This document shows, in pieces, positions 23,431-36,689 of a stretch of DNA of 64,000 bases; the stretch's first letter is position 1; the number at the start of each line of letters is the position of its first letter. Position numbers and translations under genes: made by a program. Origin of the DNA: Megalonaias nervosa (lineage: Eukaryota; Mollusca; Bivalvia; Unionida; Unionidae); contig JAECUM010094129.1 in NCBI GenBank assembly GCA_016617855.1, forward strand, positions 24,136 through 88,135, read 5' to 3'. The notes under the pieces are model-generated. The model was not told the origin of the DNA, did no database searches, and was given only the letters and a program-made list of their open reading frames with translations.

Positions 23431-23476
<46 letters not shown>
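23134..23476 (+). mobile_element. tRNA-derived SINE, family 1 (copy 2), with CA tail
   Basis: The tRNA-like head TGGCCTAGTGGTTAGAGTGTC and B box GGTTCGAACCCCAGCC are followed by the family body (GAGGTTAGTGTTAGGACTGG, CTGGTGTCAGGATAATGTGA). It ends AAAAATCCAAAT(CA)n. A perfect 12 bp duplication ACATTTCCAGTA flanks it (23122-23133 and 23477-23488). The CA tract lies inside the duplications, so it belongs to the element. Confidence 0.95.
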
Positions 23477-23480
<4 letters not shown>

Positions 23481-23488
23481 TTCCAGTA

Positions 23489-25485
23489 AGAGAATCACTG
23501 ACTTTTTCAATAAATATAAAATGTTAACTATCTATCACAGGTGCAAAGAGGAAACATTGTGAGGCTAAAACAAATTTCACCATGAATATCAGAATTTGAC
23601 ATGTAAAAACATCACACAAATAAGATGGAAGGAAGAATTTTCAAAAGAATGGAAAGCTAATGAGTTCAATGCCTTAAAAAGAGGAAGTGTTATTCACATT
23701 TAAAATTCAAGTTTAACAACAAAATCTGCAACAAGAAAAAGAGCAATGCATAAATAAATTTTGCTTCTTGAATATGTTAAATCAACAAAACTCATTTCAT
23801 TTCTGAAGAAACAAACTGTACTTAACTTAAACAACCTGGAAGTACATAAGTCGGAAGAAGTACTCTATTGCTGCAAGACAGAAAAACTAATACACCAATG
23901 AATTGTTCACTAGTATTTTATACTGGAAAGGTGTGAATCATATTCCTGTAACTGATTGTCATTAGATATTCACTATAAAAAAATATAATTTGACTGCCAT
24001 TTTTTTGTGAATTTTTGGTTTGTTTACTAAATCTTGTACTAATTGTTATTGGAATATTAGTCACAGGATTTTTAAAATACCACTTAATTTGTATATCAAC
24101 TGATATAATAATTATTAGAAGGTACGATTTCTACTTTATCAATGGGTCACTTTACTTCCCTTGATTCAATCTGAAAAGAGTAAGCTCAGCTGATCATTAT
24201 TTTTGCAGTCAAAATGTTCATTTAATTCCTTTTAAAGAGTTACTTCCCTTGACCCATAATGAGCAGGGTAAATTTGGCTTATTACTATTTTGTGGTCAAA
24301 TGTTCACACAACTCCTTTTAGGAAGAGTTACTTCCCTTCATCTATTTTGTGCAGTTAAACCTGGCTGATCATTTGGTCATCATGACAATTTCTTTTCCCC
24401 AAATAAAAATGCAGTGTTCCTTTCACAAGTTAATAACAATGTCAAAATGAAATCTCCATTTATTCTTACAAATCAGTACCATTTTATTTATCTTATCAAA
24501 ATCCCACGAAAATGCTGATTTACAAAATGGCAGAAAACAAACTGAAGAAATTAAAACACTTTGATTAACATGAACTGTTTAGAGAAACCAATAAAGAGTA
24601 CCAAAACAGTAATATAAAAGCAAAATAACGTTTTGTACTAAAATAACATCTTACTGTACAATACACCTCAACTGCCTTGTGAATATAGAAGCGACAAATT
24701 TAGTTCATAAAAAAGCATTATCGGAAATGATGGTCTCATTCTCTTGGAATTTTGTACCTGCCTATTTTATCTACTAAATCAGACCCTGAAACACAGAAAT
24801 GAGTGTCATTCTCTTGGTATTTTGCACCACTCAATTTTTTTCTATCAAACTGGCCACAAAAATGTCAGAGCACAAAAATCAAACTAACACTCATTACTAT
24901 AAAACTGATAATCACAAATATATACATAGTCTTTCAATATCACTGAATTCTGTCAGGTATGTAAATCTGTGAACAACATCAAATTGCTCAAACTTATGTT
25001 CTGCATATCTTTCTATGAGAAAACCTATGGAACACTCATGTTACAAAATATAAAAATAAGTAGTGTTTGTACTCATGCATTTTCATGATTAAAGGGAAAC
25101 TCCATTTTTGTCAAGGTAATGTCATTTTTCTTTAAGGATTAATGTGAAATGACTGTACAAATTCTAATAGAACTCAATTTTTTTTCTCAAGGTATTGTCA
25201 TTTTTCTCCATGGATTAATCTGAAATGGCCGTACAAATTCTAATGATGATTTATGAGACCTTTTTGTAATAAAGAAACAATAGAAAATCCTACATTTATA
25301 ATCACATCTTGATTACTGATAAGTGCCTTCACATAAACCAGTGTACCCTCATCATAATGCCATTCACAGTATAACTGTACAGTGTATTAGTCAAGTCCTC
25401 CTCATACTGTGGTACAATATTTACAGTAATACTATAACATCATGTAATTGGATCAATGACCATACCATCTAATGCAAAGGACATT
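23489..25485. other. gene-free interval
   Basis: AT-rich unique sequence. Short repeated phrases include GAGTTACTTCCCTT (about 24238, 24328) and TGTCATTTTTCT (about 25122, 25197). No exon-like or element-like structure found. Confidence 0.5.
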
Positions 25486-25489
25486 ATAC

Positions 25490-26370
25490 CAAGGTGCTTT
25501 TCAATGAGGGAATAACTGGGACACATCCTCACACCATGTGATGCACAGCATTATACTGCAATGCTTTACAATAAGGGAGCAAATGGGATCCATTTAATGT
25601 ATGGGACATTTATACAGAACTGCTTTACAATGAAGGAACAGCTGGGATCCATCATCATACCCTCTAATGTAATGGAGAGCATCAAACTGATGTGATTTAC
25701 AATGTGAGAGCAAATGGGATGCATGATCACACCATATAATGTCAAGGGCAGCATCTTACATGGTGTTTTACAATGAGGAAACTCATTTATACAGAGCTGC
25801 TTTACAATGAAGGAACAGCTGGGATCCATCATCATACCCTCAAATGTAAGGGACAGCATCAAAATGATGTAGTTTACAATGAGGGAGCAAATGGGATCCA
25901 TCATCATACCATGTATTGTAAGGGACAGCATCAAATGTGCTTTACAATGAGGGTACAAATGGGATCCATTATTATATCATGTATCGTAAGGGACAGCATC
26001 AAATGTGCTTTACAATGAGGGTACAAATGGGATCCATCATCATACCATGTATTGTAAGGGACAGCATCAAATGTGCTTTACAATGAGGGTACAAATGGGA
26101 TCCATTATCATACCATGTACTGACAGCATCCAACTAATGTGCTTTACAATGAGGGTACAAATGGGATCCATTATCATACCATGTACTGACAGCATCCAAC
26201 TAATGTGGTTTACAATGAGGGTACAAATGGGATCCATTATCAAACCATGTACTGACAGCATCCAACTAATGTGCTTTACTGAGAGGGAACAACTAGGATC
26301 CATGATCACACCATGTAATGCAATGGATAACATTATAATGAGTTGCTTTATAATGAGGTAGCAATTTATT
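25490..26370. repeat. 66-73 bp minisatellite
   Basis: About a dozen units with CAATGAGGGTACAAATGGGA, TCCATCATCATACCATGTA and GACAGCATCAAA. The central units (25880-26280) are nearly identical and the outer ones diverged. Frames on both strands are artefacts. Confidence 0.93.
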
Positions 26371-26591
26371 AAGGTTCATTGCTGTTGCATGTAAGACATT
26401 TCTAAGTAGTACGCAAATCAAAATAATTAGTAATGACTAGTAATTAAGCACTGTCATCATTACAAAAATAAAACCCAATAATTAAATAATGGTCTCACTC
26501 CAGATTAGTTACCAAAATTAATTTGATCTAAGTCATATTTCGACAGTCATAAATGAAGATTTGATGGACACAATGTTTTGCTGACCTTGAT

Positions 26592-26668
26592 CTTATTACT
26601 GATGTGAGATAACTCTTACTGATGTGAGATAACTCTTACTGATGTGAGATAACTCTTACTGATGTGAA
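26592..26668. repeat. 20 bp tandem repeat
   Basis: TTACTGATGTGAGATAACTC repeated nearly four times. Confidence 0.93.
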
Positions 26669-27356
26669 ATACAACGCATCATCTGGTGGGCTATGAAACA
26701 TAAGCAGACTGGGATTTCAAAGGTCACTAAAACGTTAACTTTTATTGTTGTCCATCAGATCTCCACATAGGTCTTTGAAAATCTGATTTTAATCAGACTG
26801 CAAAATTAATCCTGGATTATAACAACACAAAATGTCTCAGCAATATGTATTTTTACATCATGACATTCATTTCATTTCATGAAACTACCGGGTATATGAA
26901 TACTACATAATAAAAATACCGTATCTAAAATCTGCAGAAAGTCTCGGATACTGTTTATTCTGGTTAATGTTCACTGCATGTAATGATTAATAGCAGTCTG
27001 AAACCAGTCCAACTCTTAAACTAAATCCTATTAATTGATACACTTCCCAAGTTTGCAAAAATAAAACAAGGGACTCTCTTTTTTGGAACATACATTTTAT
27101 TTAGCTTAAAAAGACATACATAAAATTTAAAAACGTTAACTTTGAGGTTAATCTATGGTCTCAACAGACATATGGACAAACATGAACATGGATGCCAAAG
27201 TGATCTAAATCTTCAGTTTCCATTAAGTCAAACTTGACGATTCTATAAATGATAGTATAGTCATGCAATATCTATTTAGAAGTCTATAAACATAGAGATA
27301 AAAAAATAAAAAGAAAATACAAAATTCACGGATATATATTCTATATATTTCTGACA
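26669..27356. other. no gene seen
   Basis: AT-rich unique sequence between the 20 bp repeat and the hAT MITE. Confidence 0.5.
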
Positions 27357-27364
27357 GTTTAGAG

Positions 27365-27536
27365 CAGTGGTTCCCAAAGTGGGTGGTACTGCCCCCTGGG
27401 TGGTGGTGGGATTACCAAGGGGGCGCTAATAGGCAAGGGGGTGAAGGGGGTGCTTTTATGGGGTAAGGTAAGGGGTGCTGAAGATGACTTTATGGAACAA
27501 AGGGGGTGGTGGCCTGAAAAAGTTTGGGAACCACTG
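27365..27536. mobile_element. hAT-type MITE, 172 bp
   Basis: Begins CAGTGGTTCCCAAAGTGGG and ends AAGTTTGGGAACCACTG, classic hAT-type terminal inverted repeats. The flanking octamers GTTTAGAG and GTATGGAG match at 6 of 8 positions and are a plausible decayed 8 bp target duplication. The interior is G-rich and non-coding, so the element is non-autonomous. Confidence 0.9.
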
Positions 27537-29319
27537 GTATGGAGAAATACTTAAGATCTATTCTGTGTGAAATCAAACCATGTACACACAATTGATAAAA
27601 TTCAGGAAAAAAAATCTGAATTAACAGTTTAATAACTAAATTTAATTTAAACTGATCCTTTTTTTTCTACTGACATATTGCCAACCTGCAAGTAGAGCAT
27701 TGTTATGAACAGGAATTTTGCTGTTTTAGTCCTGAAAATTATATATGTACCTTTTATAAATAGCAATCAAATACATGGTTATAACATTTTGTTCATAAAT
27801 AGACAAACTTACATGATATAAATAGGATGAGATCAGCCCTTCCGTAATGTAAAATACATATCATATCAAATGTACATATCTTGTACAGTGTTATAACATT
27901 TGAAACATAAATATTTTACCAATAACAAATAAATGCTTACTTCTATGCCACAAAAGGCATGAATGCTGCTTGTATAAACAAAGATCTTTCTTAAATATAA
28001 ATATTTTTATCATACCCTTACATGATAATTATGATGATGATGATGATCATGAAGATGATGATGACAACAATTATGACTACAATGTCTACCAATATGATAA
28101 AATAACGCAGATAATGATGATAACAATGTATGAATGCTCCAAAATGTAAGCAGGGGTGGGCCGGAGAATTGGAAATTACTAACTTCAAACTAATGGTGAT
28201 GGGGATAATTGAGACTCTTCTACGAGTTCCATGCTGACCAGACCAATCAAAGTCCAATTGGTGGTGGAGTCTTTCAGAATGATCCCAATCCCTGGGGAAA
28301 ATACTTCAATCCCACCCACTCTCCTTTTTAATTTTGAATTAAATGCATCTGAACATATCTTTAACAGATAAGAAAAAATAAAACGTTTTGTACTATACCA
28401 TGTCACTCCAACTGTATTGCACAAAACTTAACAGTAATAGAACACAAAGAATGGCAAGAAACTGAAAATAATACATTATAATTAAAATCATACACCAGAA
28501 ACTAATGCAAAATGCTGTTAATAACAAAATATAAAATGATATAAAACAATTGAGGGAAAACTTATAAAACCCTCAAATATAAATTACACAGATTACTTCC
28601 AATTAGTCCAGTGAGATATACAAACTAAATCAATATAAATTCAAAAATTGTCAATAATATTTCTGAAAATGCCTTTCTGTTAAAACTGTGACATTCCATT
28701 GGTTCAGATTTCATAACAAAGCTGGTAGCAGTGACCTAATTACATACTGATGTACAATTCATTCATATGCACAATAGAATAAATCGCTGATAAAATGTAT
28801 AAAGTGGCAAATAATGAGATCTATCCTTGAGCACCAAAATTAATATTGTAGCTCAACAAAGGTGACTTAGCAACATTTCACTGTTTAAAAGAACTTGTGG
28901 TTTGGTACTTGCAATTTCATAATGACAGTCATATTTAAACACTGAAATGCGCACGCAGCTTGAGTACACATCTTTTCATGTTTTAAAATTTTATTTTAAC
29001 AGTATTTGGTATGTAATTTATTCAGTAAGGTGTTGATAATAAAAGAATAATAATCAGGGGCAAGCAATAAAAAGCAAGCAAAACTTGTGAATGCCCATTC
29101 TACCCATTTACTGAATTAAAGATAAAACTGCCAGGTCAGTTTGATTAATCTAGACATAAGCATCTGAGCTAAAACAACATATAGCAATAAAATTGAGTAT
29201 TAATATATACCTGTACCTAAAACAGTAACCTAGTGAATTCATATTAAACTGCTTTACTCTACTGATGAAAGGCTTCAGATTCTGACTGTACCATATGGAA
29301 ACTGTTTGGTGATATGAAC
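27537..29319. other. gene-free interval with GATGAT tract
   Basis: Contains an imperfect (GAT)n tract at about 28028-28066. The rest is AT-rich unique sequence without exon-like structure. Confidence 0.5.
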
Positions 29320-29484
29320 CAGTAAAACCTGTCTTGAAAAACCACTGCTATGAGAGACCACCTGTCTTGGGAGACCAATTCTCAATGCATGGATTTATTC
29401 ATTATATTGTGTTATGACCTGTCATGAGAGACCACCTGTCTTGAGAGACCATTATCATTTGGTCTTTCAAGACAGGTTCTACTG
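29320..29484. mobile_element. 165 bp MITE with CAGTA..CTTGA inverted termini
   Basis: Starts CAGTAAAACCTGTCTTGAAA and ends TTTCAAGACAGGTTCTACTG, reverse complements with about 2 mismatches over 24 bases. Internal GAGACCACCTGTCTTG phrases repeat the terminal sequence. The superfamily is undecided; the CAGTA start is compatible with a pogo/Tigger relative, but no clear TA duplication is present. Confidence 0.75.
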
Positions 29485-30499
29485 TTCTTAAAAACAGATG
29501 GATTTCAGAGCCACATTAATCAAGCATGCCAAACCTAAAATGTAAATGTCTTGAAAAAATCTAAAATTAACTGATTACTACAACTGTGGCAATAAGGTTA
29601 TTTCTAATGTCAAAACAGGGGTCTATTCTATGGATGAAATTTTAGTAGCAAAACTCCATTTGTTAAAAAGGTGAATTTTCAGAATACTGGAAGAACTGAA
29701 TAAGGAAATAATGGCAGGTTTGAAAATATCAAACATCTGGTTGATTTTATGGCACGAGTTCTAATAAATTGACATCAATACCACAATTACATGCCCCACT
29801 ATGGACCCCGACTAGAAAAGTACTAGAATATAAATGAAATGCTTCTGAACCAATTAAACTTCAAACTGTACATAATGCTTTTGCATGCTACATATTTTTT
29901 GTGAATACATTAAATAAAACTCAAAATCCAGTACTACCCAATTATGTCGACATAAATACAGAAATACCTAGTTAAATACAAAAATACCAAGTCCCAGTCC
30001 CGTAGTCTGTTATTACAACCAAATATGTTATGACTATGTCGACATCAAGACAAAAATAAATATGCGTGTTAACAGAAGCCCTCGGTCACCAACTTGAACA
30101 AACTCTTTGTTCTCTTATCATTTATGTCGATAAGCCAGCAGCTATCTGATGTTGTCCCCATGTTTTAATTCTGCCATTGCTGATAGCATATGTTTGGTCT
30201 TCTGTGGTTTATTTTTGCACCCTTCAACAAAACAAGCCTGCTACAATCTTTTATAAAACATTGCACCCTTCATTAAAACAAGTCACTTACAATATTTTAT
30301 AAAAACAAAGCACCCTGCATGAAAACAAGCCAGCTAAAATCTTTTATAAAAACAATGCACCATTCAATAAATAAAGTCAGTACCAAATTTGCATAAAGGC
30401 AGTGAAATCTGATCGACTGTTGCATTTCTGAAGGTCATCAGAGATTAGTACAAATTAACTGTCATGCAAGTATCGTTTTCTGTTGGAAAAAGTAACTTT

Positions 30500-32400
30500 A
30501 TGCTTATGATGGCTAAAAGAACACAAATTAAATTTACAAACTCTTGAAACTAAACATCTGGCTGTGAAGGAAATCGAAGGTGAGGCATCTCGCAAAGATG
30601 TGTGTGAAAAATGTTCACTGAAACACAACACTGTCTGAATGGCTGAATGCTGCTGAGTCAATAAAAAAAAGACTATACTGAAGGCAACTGCCCTCCCAAC
30701 AAGAAGAAGCAGAAAACTGCTAAATTTGAAGATGCAGGAGGCCACAGCAAAATGGTTTCATGAAACATGCACTGCAAATTCTACTGTCTCCATAGATCGT
30801 GACGGAATTATCGAAAAAGCGAAAGAATTTTCTAAAAAACTTGGCATCGAGAATTTCACTGCCACAAATGGTTGGTTCCATTGCTGCAGAGATCATCACA
30901 AGATTGCTTACAATAGGATTTGTGGAGAATCCAAGTCAGTAGACACACCACAGCTTGAAAACAGGAAAACCAAACTTAAAGATATCATTCAGAATTATAA
31001 ATCTGATGATATATACAATGCAGATGAAAGAGTTTTATTTTTGAAGTGCACTCCAGACAAGACTTACTGCATCAAAGGTTAACCATGTACTGGTGGGAAG
31101 CAGCAGAAAGATTGCATCTCTGTTCTCATCACATCCAACATGACTGGCAATGACAAAATGACGCTTCTTGTTATTGGCAAGTCTAAGAGGCCTTGCTGTT
31201 TTAAAATGTACACCATCTTCCAATGGATTACAATGCAAACATGAAAGCTTGGATGACGTCTGATATTTTTATGGAGTGGATAAGGAAACTTGACAGAAAG
31301 AGTAAAGTACAAGGAAGAAAGATTGCCTTGCTTGTAGATAATTGTTCAGCACATCCACATGTGGACGATCTCCAACATGTCCAGATAATTTTTCTCCCAC
31401 TTACTACCATATCACTCATACAACCCATCGATCAAAGAATCATCCAGAACCTGAAACTGAACTATCGAAAACTTCTTGCCAGAAAAAGCTGGCAGCAATT
31501 GATTTGCTTGGGGCTCTGTACAACTTAAGGAAAGCTTAGGGATTATTACAACCTAAGACCATACAAAACTGCTTTATGCATGACTTCTTTCCTGAAAATG
31601 AGGAATTTCATGGATTTTCCCCATATCCGGTGTAGTTTATATGAAGCTATTGGAATTCATAAAGATGAGTTCATTTGGATGGCTGCTGAAACAGATGATA
31701 TGGAACAGTGCAGATCATCACTGTGTGTGTGATTTAGATTTTTAACGTAGCTTTAACAATTTTTTACTCATATTGCTATGATGTCTGCAGTGTGGCAGTT
31801 TATAGTGACGTCTAGCACTGGGGCATCATACCACAGACATGTGGCGTGATGTCCCACCCAGTCACATTATCCTGACACCAGGCCGACCAGTCCTAACACT
31901 AACCTCTTAATGCTGAGTGCCAAGCGAGGCAGCTATTAGTACCATTTTTTAAAAGTCTTTGGTATGACTCGGCCGGGGTTTGAACCCGCGACCTCCTGCA
32001 TCCGAGGTGGACGCTCAAACCACTAGGCCACTGAAGCGGTTTGCAGAGCACCTCTAGCAGACAGATTATTGCTTTGGTCGAAATGAAATTTGTTTCAACA
32101 GAAGGCAAGGAATACAACATGCTAGAGAGCGATGCTGTTGATAAGTGTGAAACAAGGCCTTTTCCATGTGTTTCATGCAGAGAGATGTTTTCCATGTGCG
32201 ATGGCTTGACCCGATTTTTTCACAATCAAGCTCATTGGCGATGTTCGAAGACACACATGGGCATTTGGAAAAGTTGCAGAGTCTCATACAGAGAGAGCAA
32301 CTATCAAGGCTAAAACAGAAGAAGCTTGTATACAATTCAGAGCTATCATTGTCCCCCATTTCTGCCTATTATGCTAAAGGATCTAATTTTAATTACCTTA
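30500..32400 (+). pseudogene. Tigger/pogo transposase, frame-broken
   Basis: At about 30555-30645 the frame KHLAVKEIEGEASRKDVCEK, continuing CSLKHNTV, reads as an N-terminal HTH and then breaks. The frame 30726-31082 gives the CENP-B type HTH (ATAKWFHETC, FTATNGWFHCCRDHH) and the DDE domain start (IYNADERVLF with the first Asp). The frame 31223-31528 gives KIALLVDNCSAHP (second Asp) and FLPLTTISLIQPIDQ (third Asp). All three catalytic acidic residues are therefore present in fragments. The C-terminal tail (AMFEDTHGHLEKLQSL, LSRLKQKK) is readable at about 32230-32330, beyond the SINE. At least four frame breaks make the gene inactive. Confidence 0.88.
31720..32041 (-). mobile_element. tRNA-derived SINE, family 1 (copy 3), inside Tigger
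   Basis: Same body as the other family 1 copies, head at 32041 on the minus strand, with CCACTAGTGG-type tRNA motifs and the GGTTTGAACCCGCG B-box region. The flanks TGCAGATCATC (31709-31719) and TGCAGAGCACC (32042-32052) are a decayed 11 bp duplication (9 of 11). Confidence 0.9.
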
Positions 32401-32936
32401 AATTTTAATTAAATTCCATTTTAATTTAATCTATTCAATATGCTTTAGATAATCTTAATTACTCTATTCTGAAATTGGGAATGTTTTACAAAAGTACAAG
32501 TTTTATGCTTAATTAATTCAAAACTTGGTGACATTTTTTTTCATTTCACTTTGAGTAAAACTTCTTTCCTTTGGCAGCTACATTAAGTTTACCTTTGTTG
32601 TCTCAGGTAGCCCAAAATCTAGGCCAATTTATGTACATGCAACCACGTGCTGCTAGCATGTTGGTGGACAGTGGATTGTACAGTATAGTACAAAAGCAAC
32701 ACAAACGTAAGTTGTCAATATACAAGTGTTTTTCAAAGTGGTTTTGTCTCCTGCCTTTATTTAATTAAATTTTCAATTGTTTATTTTCACAAAGCGTAGC
32801 TCTTATGCACTTATGAAAAGTTACCATGTACTGACTAATTTCACATATATGCTAAATATAAGACTTATCTCAACAGAAGGTTATGTCAACAATATTACCC
32901 CAGACCCGAGGATGTCGAGATAAATGGGTAGTACTG

Positions 32937-34077
32937 TATAAGATAGATACATAATCAGTGACAGAGCAATGAAATCAAATCACCGTGAAATTATATGGCA
33001 TTTTAGAAAGTATGAAAAGTAGTAGCTGCAAAAGATGTAACCCGACTACAACTGCTACAGAATGGTATTACATGTGTATATGACTATAGCATTTATTAAC
33101 ACTTAGATAGTAATAGATACTCATGACAGGATTTTGGCGTGGAGTTTTGGCCACTGACATAAACATTAGTCAACACTAGATAGATTGTCTTGTGCAAACA
33201 GCTTGGACTTTTCTAACATATGTTTGAACTTTTCTAATATTTTCATTTAACACAGGTACTGACAAAAAACATTTTACCAGTGAATCTGAAATACAGGAAG
33301 AAAAATAGGCTCCTTCATGTAAATGCACTTATAGAGAAAGACACATAACTTAATCAAACGATCACTTTTATTAGAAAGTAACCCTGTGGAATTACATCCC
33401 ATCATCAGGCAATTTCTCAAAAAGAAAATCACACTGATCCAACTCTTATATTGTTTTAGATGGATTCTTTTTTTCAAAATCAATTGGATATATTTCAAAG
33501 GAATGATTGTTACTGGAATGCTGCAAGTCTAGAATGATATGTTAAAAAGGAATCTTGTACAGTGTGTACCAAAAGTAGGTCACAATAATTTTTATTCTAA
33601 CTTAAACATGAACAGCTCATCAAATTTAATATAGGTAATGATAGGTAATTTTACTAGTATTCTTACCATATACTTACTGAGATGTAAACTTTTCTCCACA
33701 TTTTTTTCAATTATTTTCTTTAGGGTTCACACATAATAGACCCATTCAGTTTAAATGAAAATCACATTTTCCCAAAAATAAATAATGATTATATATACAA
33801 ATATTTCACAAAGAGAAAAAGAGATTTCAGTGACTTCTTCAAAATTATATATGATTGTACTCTACAATTTCAATTTATACTCTATGAAATCAAAATACAA
33901 TTAACATCATGCAGTACTTGCTATGTCAGGTGATGCTAAAGTTGTCTTTGCATGTCTCGGATTGGACACTTGAAAACTCTGGGCAATTAATGCTGATAAG
34001 ACATATGATTGGTCAAAAATTGGAGTTGTTTCATTCTTAAATACAGAGCAATGAATGCTGATAAGGCTTGTGATTGG
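32937..34077. other. no coding exon seen; 3' flank of the minus-strand gene
   Basis: AT-rich. It includes the presumed 3' UTR of the minus-strand membrane-protein gene that ends at 34078. Reverse-complement AATAAA signals occur near 33590 and 33367. The direct repeat GATTGGTCAAAAATT with AATGCTGATAAG is present twice (33990-34085). Confidence 0.5.
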
Positions 34078-34209
34078 TCAAAAATTAGCATAGGTATAAT
34101 GCTTCATTACACTGTCTGAGGAACAAACAGGAAATGGTGCTGAATTGGCGCAGTCTAAGCTGTTCAGGAAGGAATCATTATCAAGGGACACCAAATCATC
34201 AACATTATC
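34078..34209 (-). CDS. terminal exon of an unrecognised single-pass membrane protein
   Basis: This is the last of at least six minus-strand exons that I joined by splice signal and phase: 49980-50093, 49677-49732, 46739-46821, 45246-45532, 38517-38629 and this one. All introns are GT-AG and every junction phase agrees (1,0,2,1,0). The joined 260-residue fragment has an N-glycosylated ectodomain, one transmembrane helix and a cytoplasmic tail of about 73 residues. This exon follows TTTCATTTCAG and starts in phase 0 with DNVDDLVSLDNDSFLNSL. It ends MKHYTYANF then TGA. The tail is Asp/Ser-rich and its last four residues, YANF, match the Y-x-x-hydrophobic sorting motif. I do not recognise the family and no function can be given. 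It could be an adhesion or receptor-like protein, but that is only topology-based inference. Confidence 0.75.
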   Translation of the reverse strand, partial: DNVDDLVSLDNDSFLNSLDCANSAPFPVCSSDSVMKHYTYANF

Positions 34210-36689
34210 CTGAAATGAAATATGTATTTTTATAAAATTATTGAAGTTATGTAAAGCATTATTCATATTGATATATTATTACTTTTGTTTGATACTTCCT
34301 ATCATCAACCTCATTACATGTTGGTATTACTGCTAACAAACCTGATAGATGGTAAAAAGACAAGAATGACTAAAACAACTACAAAGTCTCACCATCACAA
34401 CTTCCCCCTCCAGTTTCTAACGCATATTCCATCGATCCTCATTACCCCATCCCCACCCAAGACAAAGACTCAGGGGTCAACATGCAAAATCTTCCCTATA
34501 TGATGCTTCTAACTGCTATAACCGCAAATATTAAGTTTCATCATAAAATATTCAAAACTGTTGTTACCTTTTGGTAAATCAGAGCCTCTGCACCCACCCT
34601 GGGACATACCTATTACTGATATTTATCCTACAGACAAAAAGTTTCATGAATCCCACACCTCCAATTCTCAAGAGCTTAGGAGTTGTGGCTATGGATGGAT
34701 GAATCGACAGACAGAAAGTATGACAATGTAAGAAATGCTTTGAAAAAAACTATGGGAATAATGAATTTGCCCACCAGTGATATAGACATTGTTACCGTTT
34801 TCACTACAAAGAATAATGAATTTACCGATCAGTGATATAGTCATTCTTAGAGTTTTCAGTACAAAAATCATAGAAGTTTGTCATCTGGATGGTGTTTGAC
34901 TTTGGTGCTCTCTTCACATGAAATTTGTGACACTCTTTAAGTGGTTTCAATGTTAGCATCAAGTCTAAAAAAATTATCCAATTCTTTCCAAAAATTTTAT
35001 ATGAAACATTCACCTATGTAAGATCATGAATAAATATTAATCTTTATGTACACAAAATTACAATAATAAATTTGGATTTTTCTTAAGTGGTTGAGAATGG
35101 AGCCAGGACCTATCATAACAGGAACAAAATTTTCCGAAGTAAATGATTTGGAAATTATGTAAGATCTTTTGAGTTATTATTTATTAGGACAGGAGCTCTT
35201 TACTGGGCCCTTGAGACCCCATACAAAAACTTTGAAATAAACCTTGGTGATAAGTCAGTGTGAAGTGTGTGTGTTTGTGTATGTGTGTGAACTGATGTCA
35301 ATGATATGCTCTGTAGTGTAGATTGTTTGACCATATGGATGAGAACCTGTTTCCCTGCATCTAAAATATTTCAGTATGTTTCCAATCTCATGCTTACAAG
35401 GCAATCCAGACAAATTCATTGTCTCCCAGATGCCATTTTCAAAATGAGCTGCCAGATCTGGGTCTATGTTGTTTTTTCTACAGATCACTCATACTAGATC
35501 CAGATATGGTGGCACATTAAGCAAGAGCAATGGATTTGTACAGTTTACAGGTGGACTTGACTTACAAACAGTGTAGTACAATTATTTAAGTTTGACAGGA
35601 TTTATTTTCATGATCTCACTATGAAACTGCCAAACTGCTAACACTACCTGCTAGATGATAATATTTCTTCATCAAGCTGCCACTACACTGCACTTAGATT
35701 CAAATAACATCAAAATGGAATCAAATGGTTTTTGGGATATGTGTTTCAAATTCATCAGTGACAGTAGCAGCAATTTCTTAAACAAGGCAAAATGTACCTT
35801 TCTGGACAAAACAGTGACACTGACATTACAATTTGAATGATTATTAAGTTTCCATTTACATTGCTGATGCAAAGGGAGACAACTATAGAAGCAGCAGCAC
35901 TACAGGGAAACCCTACTATAATGAATTACCTGAAGCCCATAACTTTGATGTTATGTACATGTACCTGTATAATGGAAATGTTCAAGAATGTGTGCATTAG
36001 TGGGGGGGGGCTGAAAGGGGAATAAATAAAGAGGGGTGTAGAAAGGGGGAATAAATGAAATGCCAATCAAGCATAGGGTAATAATTTTTATACCTGCCAA
36101 TTTATATACATACCGAGAATAAGAGGGATCCAAACTCAATGAAAATTTATCATGTCTGTGTAAGAACATTCATTATGACCTATTTCCATCTGCTTGTCAG
36201 CTTGTTTAAAGCAGCAACAAGGAATAAGAGACATTTATACAAAATACCAGAAGCTATGAGATGACTGTGTTATATCTGAATTAATATTCCAAGAAAATGT
36301 GTGATATGACAGTGTTTCCTCTGAACCTTTAACCTAATATAAAGTTCTAAATAGTAAAAATGAGGAATTGCACAAAGGCAGATAGGATGACAAACCATTC
36401 AAAATAAATGTAAACATGAAATACAAATACTGCAATGCAAAAGATATTAAAAATATGTACAATGTATATCAAAATAGGATGTAAAGTAAAATAAAATATA
36501 TAAAAATTAAAAACCATACAGGAAAAATATGTTACTATAAACTGCATTCCAATCATCCTAAAGTTTCTTAAATGAGAATACACAAAAAACTTCTGTCTCA
36601 GTTTTAAAGTTTATACATGCTACAAGAATGTGTTTCGCTTTCAGTGGATGCACTCTGATTGAATGGTCTGCAGGAGATATACACGAGTC

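Larger units (their letters stand above)
29929..32936 (+). mobile_element. full-length Tigger/pogo-type DNA transposon, dead
   Basis: The left end CAGTACTACCCAATTATGTCGACAT and right end (reverse complement) CAGTACTACCCATTTATCTCGACATC are terminal inverted repeats with only a few mismatches. The right end is followed by TA; the left flank reads TC, so one TA has mutated. The 3 kb interior holds a decayed transposase with psq/CENP-B-type HTH, CENP-B HTH, DDE and C-terminal regions in the expected order. GTCGACAT-like phrases recur near the left end (about 29945, 30038, 30123). A family 1 SINE (31720-32041) sits inside the transposase, so the transposon is older than that SINE insertion. Confidence 0.9.
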
